Assembly (NCBI GenBank): GCA_029204225.1
Contig: CM055113.1
Coordinates: forward strand, 26,773,462-26,837,461
DNA length: 64,000 nt
Direction: 5' to 3'
From: Diphasiastrum complanatum
Taxonomy: Eukaryota; Streptophyta; Lycopodiopsida; Lycopodiales; Lycopodiaceae
Part shown: positions 34,061 through 45,650 of the stretch, piece by piece
Position numbering within the stretch: the stretch's first letter is position 1
Layout of the letters: each line of letters begins with the position of its first letter
Program-made: the position numbers and the translations under genes
Notes under the pieces: model-generated
Database searches by the model: none
What the model saw: only the letters and a program-made list of their open reading frames with translations
What the model was told of the DNA's origin: nothing

Positions 34061-34350
34061 ACTTCATTCTCAGTCTATAGGCGTTGTACAACGCTGTGGC
34101 TTGCATGTGTGAGCTTGGATTTCAATGTTGATCAGCACAACCTTTTGATAAAAAATTGCACATCATGAAGACAACTACTGATTCAATAGCTGCATTTGTG
34201 CAAAAGACAACCAAGCTTGCATTTTCATTTGGCAATGGATTGGTTTCTAGCCAAGGTTCACAAATTTCACACATGCAAAGTCAATGTACAATATGAACTT
34301 AGCTTAGCATAAAACTACATCGTTGTAAGAGAGTTAGTTTATTAGATCAC

Positions 34351-34353
<3 letters not shown>

Positions 34354-34417
<64 letters not shown>
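34354..34417. repeat. (GA)n microsatellite
   Basis: An uninterrupted GA dinucleotide run of about 64 bp. It lies in A/T-rich sequence without a gene. Confidence 0.98.
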
Positions 34418-34418
<1 letters not shown>

Positions 34419-35525
34419 ACATAGTTGATGCTTCAATCTCCTTTTTCCCTGTTGTGGTCACCTGTTGTTGCTTGTTAAAGGTTTATACTAAATTTACGCA
34501 TATGTAGGTGCTAGGGCAATTTGCATTTGCTTCTTCTACTTTGTTTTAGGATATCTGACATTTGCAAGCAGGTAGAAGAGTCTTAGAGGGTGTGGGTTTT
34601 GCAAAGTTGACTAGCATCATATTTGAGCAATGATTTAGGGTGCAAGTGCGAGAAATTGGGATTCTTGGAGTATATTTGGGGAGTGGTTGGTCGAATGCCA
34701 AACATGATGCCTTTTGAGGCACTATAATGCTCAATTCATGGTTATGCTCTCACGGTGAAGCAATCTATAGTCTAAATTGTTGAAGAGATAAATATTCGAT
34801 TGATTTCTTCAATGTTCATTGAGCAACATCAAATGAGCTATAGGCATTTCCTTTGAGGGAGTGTCAGATTGAATGAAGGTGGACTTGAAGGCAAGACCGA
34901 CACTCAAAAATTTGCATGTTTGCAGGATTAGGGGTTATAGGGTTACGTTTACGAGAGAAAAATAGAGAGAGTTTGGATGTTTTATTAACTGTTTCTAAAA
35001 CGAAATTGCGAAGAGGGTTAGGGTTGATTTGAGGCAGAGCTTGAGAGAATGAGGGAGCTTAATCTATGCCGATGAAGCTTTCTGCTGAACGTCTTTAGGT
35101 CGCTGTTCTTGAATCTGTTCCTGAAATCTCATGTCGCAGCCTTGCTCGTTGGTGTCTCGGTGCTCATCTCAGCTCTGGCGAATTCCGCTCATCAGCCACA
35201 CAAGGGGAACTGCATCCGCTGAAAATGGCCGCTACGGGGAATTGGGCGCATCTGGGTAGAGAGAGAGAAGTGAGTTGAGAGAGAGCGAGATAGATAGCGC
35301 AGGTTGTAAGATCGTGAGAGCGAGGAGTCTTGAGAGGGGGGAGAGAGAGAGAGAGCTTTTGGTGTTCACGGAGAGTGAGAGCTTTTGGTGTTCGGGAAGA
35401 GAGAGAGAGAGCGCGATTGGTGTTTGAAAAGAGAGACGAGCGAGAGAGCGTGTGTTGATTTTAGGGTTATTGTTTTTTAGGTTAGGTTTGTTTGGATTTT
35501 GAGTTGAAAAATAGCGATAATGTGA

Positions 35526-35528
<3 letters not shown>

Positions 35529-35567
<39 letters not shown>
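35529..35567. repeat. (GA)n microsatellite
   Basis: A GA dinucleotide run of about 39 bp inside a longer purine-rich stretch. Confidence 0.95.
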
Positions 35568-35569
<2 letters not shown>

Positions 35570-36223
35570 CACTGGTCTCCTTTCACGATGTCTACAAGGA
35601 AGGAGAGTGTCATTGTATAAGGAAGGAGACTGTCATTGTCTGAATCCGAGTCTGGTTTGCGTCGTCTAGAGAAAAAAGAAGTGAAATGAATCTGGGAAGA
35701 GGAATTGGCAGTTGTGTCTCGGCATCTATCAATCTTAAGGTGAGACATCTCCAATAACATAAGAGCTAAAACATTATATACTGCTATTTTCTGTTATTTC
35801 CTGCCTAAGCTACTAGCTATAAGTTAACATTTACGAGTGTAAAAAATCATCCCTCGAGCAGTGAGACAACAATGTCTACTTATAGAGAGCGCCCAACTAG
35901 TAGGGCCAACATTGCCAAGCGATCCAATGATGTGCCCATTGCCAAGTCATTCCAAATAGCAGCTCAAGCTCCCAAAGTAGAATCTTTAGGGTTAAATTTA
36001 AGCCAAGAATTCCTAGCGTAAGATACTATCTGTAAATAACCAATAACTACTCTTATTTGATCTGTCCAAAGCGATACTGATTTAATGATCAAGGTTGTGT
36101 GTTGTGCTTAATGTTCTATAGGTTTGTGGTTAACCAAGTATGGGCCTGGTAACCTTTTTGACTTCGTTTGCAGTTTTGTTAAATATCTTTTTAGAAAGAT
36201 GTGCACTTGTGTGTATGTGTGTG

Positions 36224-36226
<3 letters not shown>

Positions 36227-36287
<61 letters not shown>
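36227..36287. repeat. (GT)n-(GA)n compound microsatellite
   Basis: GTGTGTATGTGTGTGTGC runs directly into about 60 bp of GA repeats. The 74-codon frame that covers it has only dipeptide repeats there. Confidence 0.95.
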
Positions 36288-36292
<5 letters not shown>

Positions 36293-37379
36293 ACTTAGCG
36301 CTTGCTCAATTCTGTTGGTTGCAGTGTATGATGGTGGAATATTTCTAAAAGCAAGAGTTAAGGCACTGCGTTCTACGACGCAATGAATCTCTCGTTGCTT
36401 GGTTAGTTTTTTAATCCTTCGTTAGCTTCTACATATGGTTCTCTTAGTGCTTGTGCAAGTCTATGCATCAACGCTTTCTTTGAATGATGCTCCTATCCTA
36501 GGTAACCTGCACCATTCAAAATTATGGGGGAGGGGGGTTTTTCCCAAATTTACTCTGATACCATCTCAACCATCCACTCTCTTTGCGCCATCCTTTTAGT
36601 TATTGCCTTCCTCTAATACACAATTCCACATTTGTTGCCTACCTCCCCTTGCCTAACTTTCCGACTCCATTAAGTAAACAACAGAAGCTGATAAAAAGAC
36701 TGCTTGTGCCTTTGTTCTTAAAGCATGGTGGGACCCAATCTCCTCCCACTAAATTAACATGTCTACGTTGCTAAGTGGCTGATATTCTCCACTTTTTTTA
36801 GGCTAGTCTAATATTTGAACTCTTTTTAGACCTTGATATCTTGACAAAACTTTCACATTCCTTACTAGCTGATCAAAACTGTTTTTGCACAAAAGATTAT
36901 GATTATTGTTGATCAGTAGTTCAATGTTTTTGTGCATTTGACATGCTCATTCAACCACTTCTATAATATGTTTAACAATGCTCTATGCCCACTGACCACC
37001 TCGTGTCTTGCAATCACACAATGGTGTTTCCATGATTTGTGATTTGTAAAAGAGTTAGATTGTTGATTGTTTTTGAACCGCTCGAGTCCTAATTTGAAAT
37101 CAGTTGCATAAGGAACCAATTTTTAAAGTAGAGATAATAGGAGAAAGGAGAAATCTTGTTAAGAAGAATTCAAGAAAGGGGACTTAGAAGTTAGGTGTGT
37201 GTGAATTGGGTGTTAGAGAACCTAGGAATGCTAGAAGTCAGGAGAGAGAGACCAGAGTTGGGAGGTAGTAGCTTTAGGAGAATTAGGAGTTAGAACCTAG
37301 GTAATAGGGAGTTAGAACTTACATGTTAGAAGTAAAGACTTGAAGGGTTGGTTAGAACTTAGATTCTACAGAGGAGGCC

Positions 37380-37740
37380 ATGGTGAGATCTAGAGATCTC
37401 ATGTGGAATCATGTGACAGTTCCTTTGGCATATGGTAGCTTGGGCACAAAATGATGGACATGCAATTATTGTCATGTGAGCTACCCAGGCGAACTGATGC
37501 GTATTCGAGCACACTTCCTTTGTTTGCGTGGCTTTGAGATTGGCAGGATTGCTATTAGTGGTAGAGAATATTATGTGCAATCATGTCGGGGTGATAACAA
37601 GAATAAGGCTGATGTGGCTACTAGGAGATTGTTCTACCTTTGTGACCTCTCCTTCCATCTAGCAAAAAGTTTTGCTTGGAGGGATATGGTAGAGAGTGTT
37701 GCTTTGATATGGGCCATGCGAACATTCAAGAGATAAATGC
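37380..37740 (+). pseudogene. hAT-3 transposase fragment (BED finger and linker)
   Basis: Read with a frameshift near 37,470, the segment gives TCNYC, then RIRAHFLCLRGFEIG, the shape of the plant hAT BED zinc finger (W..C..C..H). It continues as RRLFYLCDLSFHLAKSFAWRDMVESV, which matches the stretch before DUF659 in hAT-1 (SFYLCDLFFHVAQTPAWRDMM) and hAT-2. Nothing of DUF659 itself or of the C-terminal dimerisation domain follows. It is a truncated relic of the same transposase family on the plus strand. The terminal inverted repeats were not found. Confidence 0.75.
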
Positions 37741-38285
37741 CAAGTGGGAAACATGCAATTGCTTATGTGCTGCATCCCGTATTACACTCTTAAAGCAGAA
37801 GCTCGTGAAATCACTGGATGGTGTAGAATGAATCTCCTCCCATCCTTAGGTAACCTTGTAGCTCCTACCCGCTATTCTAGTTCTAGGGCATGTGGCATCC
37901 ATGCATTGCTGGCCAGGCCACTATGGACCCAATAGTACCCGAACTATTGAACAACACCCGTTTGAGTCTATTGATTACCACCCCTATGCATTGTCATGCC
38001 CAATAATGGGCAGGTGTCTCACTCGGTCGACTGTCGACCAATCCTAGCCCCAACTCGTAGAAACATAGATGGCTCTATCAGTGGCACGATGGTTACGCAC
38101 CATTACACATACTCGCAGTGTGCGTCTCTAGTACTTCAACGATTGTAATTCCGCACAATTGGTGGTTGCCTATTGGTGCGACTGGTCGTTGGACCTTGTA
38201 TTTATCGGTCCTTGCAGGATCATGGTTGGGTCACGACTTGCTCCTAACATTCCATCCCAACTTGAAAAAGTCATCAATCCTTGAT
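37741..38285. other. Unassigned sequence between hAT-3 and gypsy-2
   Basis: No coding domain is recognisable on either strand. The lower part may be the 3' untranslated end or LTR of gypsy-2, since it follows the integrase C-terminus on the minus strand, but no LTR pair is available to test this. Confidence 0.3.
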
Positions 38286-38289
38286 GACA

Positions 38290-39180
38290 AACTCAAGGTA
38301 AGCACGTTGTAGCTGTGAATGACTTTCTCGGGTTGTGAGGACACGATTTCGCAATTGTCTCTGCCTCCGCTCCCTTTGGCCCATAGTTTGCCGGATCTCT
38401 CTCTTGGAGTGCGACCACGCCACCTTTCAGGTTATTTCCATCATGAAAGCATTTTTTTAAACAACTTACATGGAATGTTAGATGCACCTTGCATCCTGTG
38501 GGCAGTTCTAGCTTCTAGCCACCACACTGACCTTCTTGATAATTAGCCATGGTCTATAATACATAGGAGATAGCTTTTAACACTTGCCAGTTCTGATCAC
38601 CTTAGATTTAGGCGGTTCTAGCAAAGATGATATCACCCTCATCAAATTTCCTAGAAGTATGATTGCACGAACATAAGCCTCCGCTCAATCTTGAGCCTTG
38701 GATAGACTTAATTGTGCCAACTTTAGCTTTGCCTGCATCCAAGTCACACACTCTAGAGCACTAGGGACTTTTTGGTGAATGCCAAGGTTAGTCGGACTAG
38801 CAGGCCGGAATCTGTAATTGAGCTCGAACGGGCTCATACCAGTATACATGTGCTTCTTATTGTCGTAACCTAGTCAATCTGTGACTCACTGATGTACGCT
38901 CTGAGCATGTCCTCAAAAACCTAGATGGCCCTCTTGGTCTCCCCATCAGTTTGTGGGTGCTCGCTAGTATTCATTTGCAGTTGTGTGCCCAACTTGGCAA
39001 ACATGTTACTCTAGAATGTTCTAGTGAACCAGGGATTCCTATTGGAGACAACGGTATTAGGAAGGCCATGCAATCTCATGACGTGTTCAACGAACAACTT
39101 TGCGATTTGTAGGTTGTAACTATCTTCCAGTTGGCGAGAAAGTGAGCCATCTTGGTCAACCTATCCACTACCACCATGAC
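38290..39180 (-). pseudogene. Gypsy-2 integrase, catalytic part and C-terminus
   Basis: Minus-strand fragments show the gypsy integrase core from VMVVVDRLTKMAHFL (39,180-39,135), then heavily frameshifted sequence, and a C-terminal piece with LTFHVSCLKK (about 38,490-38,455), the FHVSxLK motif at the end of Ty3-gypsy polyproteins. The upstream half of the same domain is at 45,043-45,230, separated by hAT-1. The last eight bases (39,173-39,180) are the left copy of the hAT-1 target duplication. Confidence 0.8.
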
Positions 39181-39371
39181 CAGTGTTTCATCGAAACGCG
39201 TTTCGAACGCTGAAACGGGTTCGAAACGGAACGTACAAAACGGGGTCGTTTCGAACAACGAAACGGCGTTTCGTTGTTCGAAACGACTGGTGAAAAATCG
39301 CAAATTTTTTTGCGATACAGCGGGGGCCCGAGAGGTGAGTGTTTTCACTGTTTGGCACGTTAGAAAAACCC

Positions 39372-39372
<1 letters not shown>

Positions 39373-39452
<80 letters not shown>

Positions 39453-39511
39453 AGTGTGTGTGTGTGACGTGTGTGTGTGTGTGTGAAAGAGAGGGAGTGT
39501 TTGTGTGTTTG

Positions 39512-39549
<38 letters not shown>

Positions 39550-39800
39550 GAGGGAGTGTTTGTGTGTGTGTGTGTGTGTGTGTGCGCGTGTGAAAGAGAG
39601 GGAGTGTTTGTGTGTTTGTGTGCATTGTGAAGTAGAGGGAGTGTGTGTGTGTGACCTGTGTGAACTTTCAACTTTGAGTGTGGTGGTGTGTTTGTGTGTG
39701 TGGTGGTGTGTTAAACTTTTAACTGTGTTTTTGTTTGTGTGTTTGTGTGTGTGCACTGTGTGGTGTGTGTGTGTGAGTCTTGAGACTGTCGTGACGTGTG
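39373..39800. repeat. (GA)n and (GT)n tracts in the hAT-1 upstream region
   Basis: A GA run of 76 bp (39,374-39,449) is followed by about 350 bp of TGTG-rich sequence with several pure (GT)n blocks and short GAAAGAGAGGGAGTG inserts that recur three times or more (39,485, 39,543, 39,592). The long frames on both strands here encode only RE, CV or SL/HT dipeptides and are not genes. The tract lies between the left terminus and the transposase start, where the promoter would be. Confidence 0.95.
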
Positions 39801-39985
39801 TGTGTGAGATTGAGAGAGAGAGAGTCTAGAGAGAGAGAGGATAGGGATAGATTTTGAGGATAGATTGAGGTTAGAACTTAGAGCATAGGTTTACCGTTTT
39901 GAAATTAGAATTTAGGATTAGTTTTTAATTTGAAGTCTGAATTTAATACAATTATTGTTTTGTTGACACTAGATAGCTATTAGCA

Positions 39986-42900
39986 ATGCCTTGACAGCGG
40001 GATCCCTTATGTGATCACGTCACCCTTAATTTAGCTTATGGCACATCAGGCACGAAGAAGTGGACTTGCAAGTATTGCGGGAACACTTATGGAGGCGGCC
40101 CCGTTTGAATCAGGGCGCATCTTTTACGTCTTCGAGGATATGAGATCGACGTTTGCACTCAGGGCCCCAGAGTCACTGAGGATTGCCGGGATCGAGGATG
40201 ACTCTCCTGCCACTACTTCAAGCACAGGTGATTCCTGAATCTTGTTTGATCTATGACATTGATTGAAAATTTGAAATTTGATCTAAAGCTAAAACTTAAA
40301 AGTTTATTCTATAACTTTAAACTTTGATTACAATTTACTAATGAGTATTAAGTAATTAGTGACTGTTCCCTGAGCTCTCTCACTGACCAGTGACTATAAT
40401 TTATTACCTAAAGCCTGCTGCGTAACTAGTTAGTAGTAAGTTGTAACACCAATGTTATTGTTACAGGTGCGGCAGAGCGCCGAGATTCCCCATCGCAGCC
40501 GGCACATGTAGCCGGCACTAGCTCCGCTGTAGCATCCGTTCCACCTTCTTCTTCTGGAGAGACTCCTGTAGTGCCAGTTGGTGGGGCCGGCAGTAGTGCT
40601 ATTGGTAGCACTGTTAGGGGACGGGGTCGAGGACATGTGAGGCAAGGATGTTTTTGCGACAACCTTCCAGCAGTCGCACAGGGATGCAGCTGCTATTGCT
40701 GTTAGGAGGAGCTTTTACTTGTGTGACCTCTTTTTTCATGTGGCACAGACTCCTGCATGGAGGGATATGATGCGAGCAGTATCTTGTATCGGTGTTGAGT
40801 GGGAGGGCCCGACCATGGAGCAGCTGAGGACGAGAGAGCTACATGTTGAACGGCAGTCCGTGGATGCTGACCTACAGCCCATTAGGAAGTCATGGGCGAG
40901 GTATACCTGTAACCTGTTACCTTACATCTTCAAAACCTTTGCACTTGCCACTTACTACTTTAGAAATTAGTACTTTCAAGTTTTAAGTTTCTAACTTTGA
41001 AATTTCAATCTCCAAATTTGCAAATTGCAAGTTGCAACTTAGCTAGTTGAAACTTGAAAGTGTTGTCGAATGTTTTAGGTTTGGATGCACTATAATATCA
41101 GATGGTTGGACCGATGCAAGGAGGCGCCATCTTGTGAATATATTGGTGTCTTCTTGCATGGGCACCATGTTTTTGAGATCCATTGATATGTCGGAGCCAT
41201 GCATGGCATTGGATGGCAGAAGATTGTTTGAGTACATCTCACAGGCCATTGAGGAGGTCGGAAAAGAGAATGTTGTCCAGGTATGCACTTGCCACTTGCC
41301 ACTTGCCACTTGCCACTTTCAAGTTTCAACTTTAAAACTTTCGACATTGAGCTCTCAGCTTTGAAGTTAGAACTTAGTAAGTTACAAGTGACAACTTACA
41401 TTTTGTGAATCGTGATTATTGTTTTGAACGTTGCAATTTTCACTTGCCATTTACATTTGCAATTTGCATTTGCATTTGCTTCCGGAATACTCAATGGTGA
41501 ATGTTCATTGTTCATGAGTTATGATTCGACCTTTGTCGGAATTCCAATGTAGGTTGTCACGGACAACGCGTCCAATCGTGTTGCCATGGGGAAGATGGTG
41601 AATGAGAAGTACCCTTTGATTTTCTGGAGTCCATGTGCTGCACATTGTCTTGACCTCCTAGTTGAAGACATTGGGAGATTACCCTGGGTCAAGGAGGTTG
41701 TAGTCATGGCACGATTCTTGGTGAGATTTGTCACCAAGAGACAGAGGGTCTTGAGCATCTTCAGGTTCTTGAGCATCTTCAGGTCCTATTCCACCTTGGA
41801 TCTCTTGAGGCCTGCCCCCACTAGGTAACCAAGTTCTAGCTTCCAACCGGACAACTTGTTTCCAATTCTTTGATTTGAAAATTGCAATTTTGTTTTAGCT
41901 TCAAGTTTCAGTGCTCATAGAATTTGAATTTTGCTATATATTATAGCCTGCTTGTTGCCTGAAGGCTATGACCAATTACAAATCTTATTTCATGATTTTC
42001 ATCCTAGGTTTGCCTATATGCTCATTGTTTTGGAGCGGCTCGTAAAAGTGCATGGAAGCCTGAGGATGACAGTGGTTTCACCCCATTGGGTAGAGTGGGG
42101 CCGATCACGAGAGGCCAAGGCCAGGAGATTTGAGGCGATCGTGATGGGGACTTCATTTTGGGATGATGCACGCTCCATTGTCATATCCATGCAGCCTATC
42201 TATAGCGTGCTTCGCCTTACTGATAGAGAGGGTTCCACCTTAGGCCTTCTTTATTTATGGATAAGCTGGGAGAGCAGCTTCAGAGTTGCACCACCATGGC
42301 TCCTGACAGGTATATTACTAGAGTCTAGTAACTACGTTAAAAGTTTCAAAGTTGATTCTTGAATCTTCAATGTTCATTGTTCATTGACATTCATGATTAG
42401 AATTTAGTTAAAAGTTAATAGTTCTTGAATCTTGACTCTTGAGACTTAAATGCTCAAGCCTCAAACTTCACTCCCGAGTCCTGACTCTTGATTGTTTGCA
42501 GGCTGGAAGAAGTAAGGGGCCTATTTCTAGGCAGATGGCAGTGGTTCCATCAACCTCTGCATGCCGTGGCTTGCTTGCTTCATCCACTATGGAGGACGGA
42601 GGATCAATTCCATGATCGAGAGCTCAGGCAAGGATGGCATTCCTACGTCGCCTCTATCTATTCTGATCCCAGGGATCAGGATGCACTCATGGATGACTTG
42701 AATTTATTCAGGTATGTACTATGTACTATGTCATTAGTAAATTGTAATATGTATTCAGGACCCAGGTATGTAATATTATATATGTATTCATCTATGTAGT
42801 ATGTATATGTAATATGTATGAACTTTGAAGTCTAAGGCTTAAGCTAGCTGCTAGTTAAAACTTAATAGTAGTAATTTGGAAGCTAGTATTTACTAATATA

Positions 42901-44057
42901 TTTTGAAATTTGAATGGTGATGAATGTTGAATGTTCAGGACCCAGCGCCTCGATTTCGGTCGTGCAGCTGCCATGCTAAGGGAAGGGCAATTGCGCCCTG
43001 TTTCATGGTGGATGAAGTATGGAAATGATGTTCCCAAGTTGCAGAAACTTGCCATCCACGTCCTCTCACAAGATTGCGCAGCAGTTGCATGTGAGAGAAA
43101 TTGGAGTGTGTTCTCTCTGATTCATACGAAGAGGAGGAACAGACTTTCTACTACGCAGCTGGAGAGGTTGGTGTATGTGCATGCCAACCTACGACTTTTG
43201 AAGAAGCTGAGAGAGACTGGGGAGCTCATACAGGTAATGAATCACGATTCATGATTAAATCATTAATCTGAGTTCTATAGAGTCTAGTATGTACCATGAA
43301 TTATGATTTGTCAGATGTCTAGATAGTAAAGTCTAGACTCTACACTAAGAAGTTAGAACCTTCAGGCTTCAAGTTTCAACTTTCAACATTTACATTTCAA
43401 ATTTGCTATTTTTTTTAAATCGTTTACCAATACTTACTATTGAGAATCAAAATCTTGGTTTAATTTCAATTTTCGTAGGTTAATCCCGATGAGATGAATG
43501 TGGCAAAGGTTTCGGACTTGCCACCAAGATTACAAGAGGAGGAGGATGTCTATGCTCTACTCCATCGGGAGGCCTTAGCAGCTGCAGGTTGATTTCGATG
43601 CCCAATTCCCCGATTCACTGCGTTACATTAGTAGGCTTTCAGTACTTTGAAATTTTGTAGAAATACTAGATAGTAGATTACTAGATTGTAAATTGTAATT
43701 ACTAATTTGTAATTTGTAAATTGTAAGTTAAAACTTAAAAGTAATATGACATGTCGAGACTCGAGAGTCGAGCCTAAGTCCTGATTCCAATTTCCTTGTG
43801 TGCATTGCGCAGGGCCTACCACTCGAGCTGCAGCACGCAAGACCTGGAGTGCAGGAGAGGGCCCAAGCCATGCAGCAGTCTCAGACACCTCTGAGAGTCC
43901 CTCTAGTTCTGACTTAGATGAGGAATCCACCACTGAGGGTGAGGGATCGGATGAGGAGGATGAGGGTGAATCTGATGATGGGGAGGATGACATTGAGCCT
44001 GAGGACATGCCAGTGCCTCCACGACGACAGTGTCTGAGGCGGGCAGCTAGAGGCTAG
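39986..44057 (+). pseudogene. hAT-1 transposase (BED, DUF659, hAT dimerisation), multi-exon, disabled
   Basis: Conserved parts and GT-AG borders give these exons: about 39,986-40,235 (BED finger TCKYC...IRAHLLRLRGYE); 40,466-40,902; 41,077-41,279 (DUF659, FGCTIISDGWTDARRRHLVN); 41,553-41,824 (VVTDNASN, SPCAAHCLDLLVEDI); 42,008-42,306; 42,503-42,710; 42,938-43,233 (dimerisation, ACERNWSVFSLIHTKRRNRL); 43,479-43,588; 43,813-44,057 (acidic tail). Such proteins bind the element ends in the nucleus and catalyse cut-and-paste. Lesions: TGA shortly after the likely start (39,992), TGA in the BED finger near 40,107, a frameshift near 40,640 and another near 42,245. The introns have the borders expected of a once-spliced gene. 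The element could move only with help from another copy. Confidence 0.85.
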
Positions 44058-45042
44058 AGCCTGGATGGGCATTGGGGGGGGGGGGGGCACTCACTGCTCA
44101 GCATAGATCATAGATGATAGTTATTAGTGGCATACTCTAGGCTTAGGGCTCTAGCATAGTAGTTATACATATTACTGTTTACATATGACAGTTGACTTCA
44201 GACTCATGGGGCCTCAGGCTTGAGCCTTGAGGGCCGAGGCCACGCTTGACACTCTTGTTATTTATGCAGCATGATTATTGATAGCATCATTGCTTTTACA
44301 GTTTATTTTAAACTTTAAAGTTTAAACTTTTGGCTCTTGAATTGTAATTTGTGATTCACTGAAGTCTGATTTGTAAATTCAAAATTGTTAGTAGTTACTT
44401 ATTACTTAATACTAACTTACTACTTACTACTTAGAAGTTAGAACTTAGTGCCCACTGCCAACTTGAAGTTACTTCCAAGTTAGTGGTCACTGGTCAGTGC
44501 ATTGTAATTTGTAATTTGTAAGTTGTAAGTTGTAACTTCAAACTTGTAAGTACTAACTAGTAACTTCTAAGTAGTAAGTAGTAAGTAGTAAGTTGAAAGT
44601 TGAAAGTTCTAACTTCTGTAGATAATAGTTATTAGTTTGTAACTTTATTGTTTAAACTTTACAATTTTTGGAAGTTCCTGGATGTTTGAAAATTGAGACT
44701 GTAATATGTATGATGAATGGTGACAATATCAACAATTGACTGAGGAAAGTGTCAAGTGAGCACTGAGTCGTGACCAGTTGGCAGTGACCACATACTGAAT
44801 CCTGATACTATAGCTTCTCCTCTTGAATTGCATTCTGTAGAGCATTCTCATGAAATTGGATGTATCTACTTGTTACTAGACTGTCTATGACATGCGTAAA
44901 CCCTCAAAAACACATTCAAAAAAAAAAAAAAACCCTAAAAAAGAAATCCCGTTTCGAACCAGAACCAGTCGTTTCAAATGCGTTTCAAACGCGTTTCGAA
45001 CGCGTTTCAAAACGACGTATGAAACGAGCCGTCGAAACATTG
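44058..45042 (+). other. hAT-1 3' region and right subterminal repeats
   Basis: After the transposase stop there is a run of 12 or more G (about 44,070-44,088), then A/T-rich sequence made of recycled words (AAGTTAGAACTTAG, GTAAGTAGTAAGTAG, TTGTAATTTGTAA). At 44,950-45,040 five or more GTTTCRAA(A/C)G motifs lead into the right terminal inverted repeat. No gene is seen. Confidence 0.7.
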
Positions 45043-45230
45043 ACCATGACTAAATCGTGTTCACTGGAGGTCTTGGGTAACCCAATATAAAGTCCATCGA
45101 GACACTCGCCTTACGATCTTGGGAACCTCTAGGAATCTTTGAATCCCTAGGAATTGTGGTAAACCTCAAGGGCTTACACGCTCAGCCTTGTTCACCTTGT
45201 TGAACTTATAAACCTAGTTAAATAAATAGT
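45043..45230 (-). pseudogene. Gypsy-2 integrase, middle segment between two hAT insertions
   Basis: The minus strand reads NKVNKAERVSP, then an eroded SMDFI.G..R segment, the stretch between the zinc-binding and catalytic parts of a Ty3-gypsy integrase. It is only about 190 bp long. It is bounded by hAT-1 on the left (sharp, with duplication) and by hAT-2 on the right (border unclear). It fits between 54,540 and 39,180 of the same element. Confidence 0.7.
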
Positions 45231-45650
45231 ACATGGCACATGGTCATAATTGGGTCCAAATTTTTAGGGCCCAAATAACTTAGGCAAATTTTATTATTAC
45301 CAAACTCATGGTAGGCCTTCTTGCATGATGATTCCTTTGGTACCCATTATTTGAGTTTGAGAAGAAGTTAGATTGCCACCTATCATGCCATGCATGCAAC
45401 ATGCAAGTAGGCATGCAAATACCTGCATGAGAATTTGGACACTTGGCAATCGCAGATATGTAGTTTTAACTGATCCATAAATGCCAAATGGTAATAACGC
45501 TGCTCAAGTTTATAATCTCAAAACTTCAAAGTTCAAATTCAACTCCTAATTTCTATAAACTAACTAGAATAGTAAATACTAAATAGTAAATGCAAATGGG
45601 CCAGTCTCCTGAGTCTTCCTAAGGTAGACTAGTCACTAAAGCCTAACGTA
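45231..45650. other. Left flank of hAT-2, border unresolved
   Basis: No gene and no clear hAT terminus were found. Gypsy similarity fades near 45,230, and the last exon of the hAT-2 transposase ends near 45,655. A CARTGTTTC end is not visible, so this side of hAT-2 has probably been eroded or deleted. Confidence 0.4.

Larger units (their letters stand above)
34420..37375. other. Intergenic sequence, GA-rich in part, no gene seen
   Basis: The segment 35,240-35,580 is dominated by GAGAG runs and repeats AGAGCTTTTGGTGTTC twice (about 35,354 and 35,381). Further (GA)n runs lie at 35,529-35,567 and 36,227-36,287, the latter after a short (GT)n. Open frames across these runs are simple-sequence artefacts. 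Around 34,960-35,120 the plus strand has a more balanced composition, reminiscent of a plant 5' untranslated region, but no start codon leads to a recognisable protein. No transposon domain is visible. Confidence 0.6.
39181..45042 (+). mobile_element. hAT-1 DNA transposon, complete ends and 8-bp target duplication
   Basis: The element is 5,862 bp long. It starts CAGTGTTTCATCG and ends CGTCGAAACATTG, terminal inverted repeats matching at 10 of 13 positions in the hAT form CARTGTTTC. ACCATGAC flanks it perfectly on both sides (39,173-39,180 and 45,043-45,050), the 8-bp duplication expected for hAT. Both subterminal regions are crowded with GTTTCGAAC-type motifs in both directions, the likely transposase binding sites. 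It carries a multi-exon transposase pseudogene and sits in the gypsy-2 integrase. Confidence 0.95.

Noticed and set aside
34935-35480. GGGTTAGGGTT and TTAGGGTT words as interstitial telomere repeats
   Set aside because: Only one or two units at a time, below what would indicate a telomeric array.
36124-36386. Frames with CVYVCVRERERER composition
   Set aside because: Translation of a (GT)n-(GA)n microsatellite.
39076-39829. Long open frames on both strands over the GA/GT tracts, up to 226 codons
   Set aside because: They consist of dipeptide repeats from microsatellite DNA, with short pieces of gypsy or hAT sequence at the ends; no real protein.
45231-45260. GTACATGG as the left partner of the hAT-2 duplication TACATAGT
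   Set aside because: Only partial identity and no hAT terminus next to it; left as unresolved.
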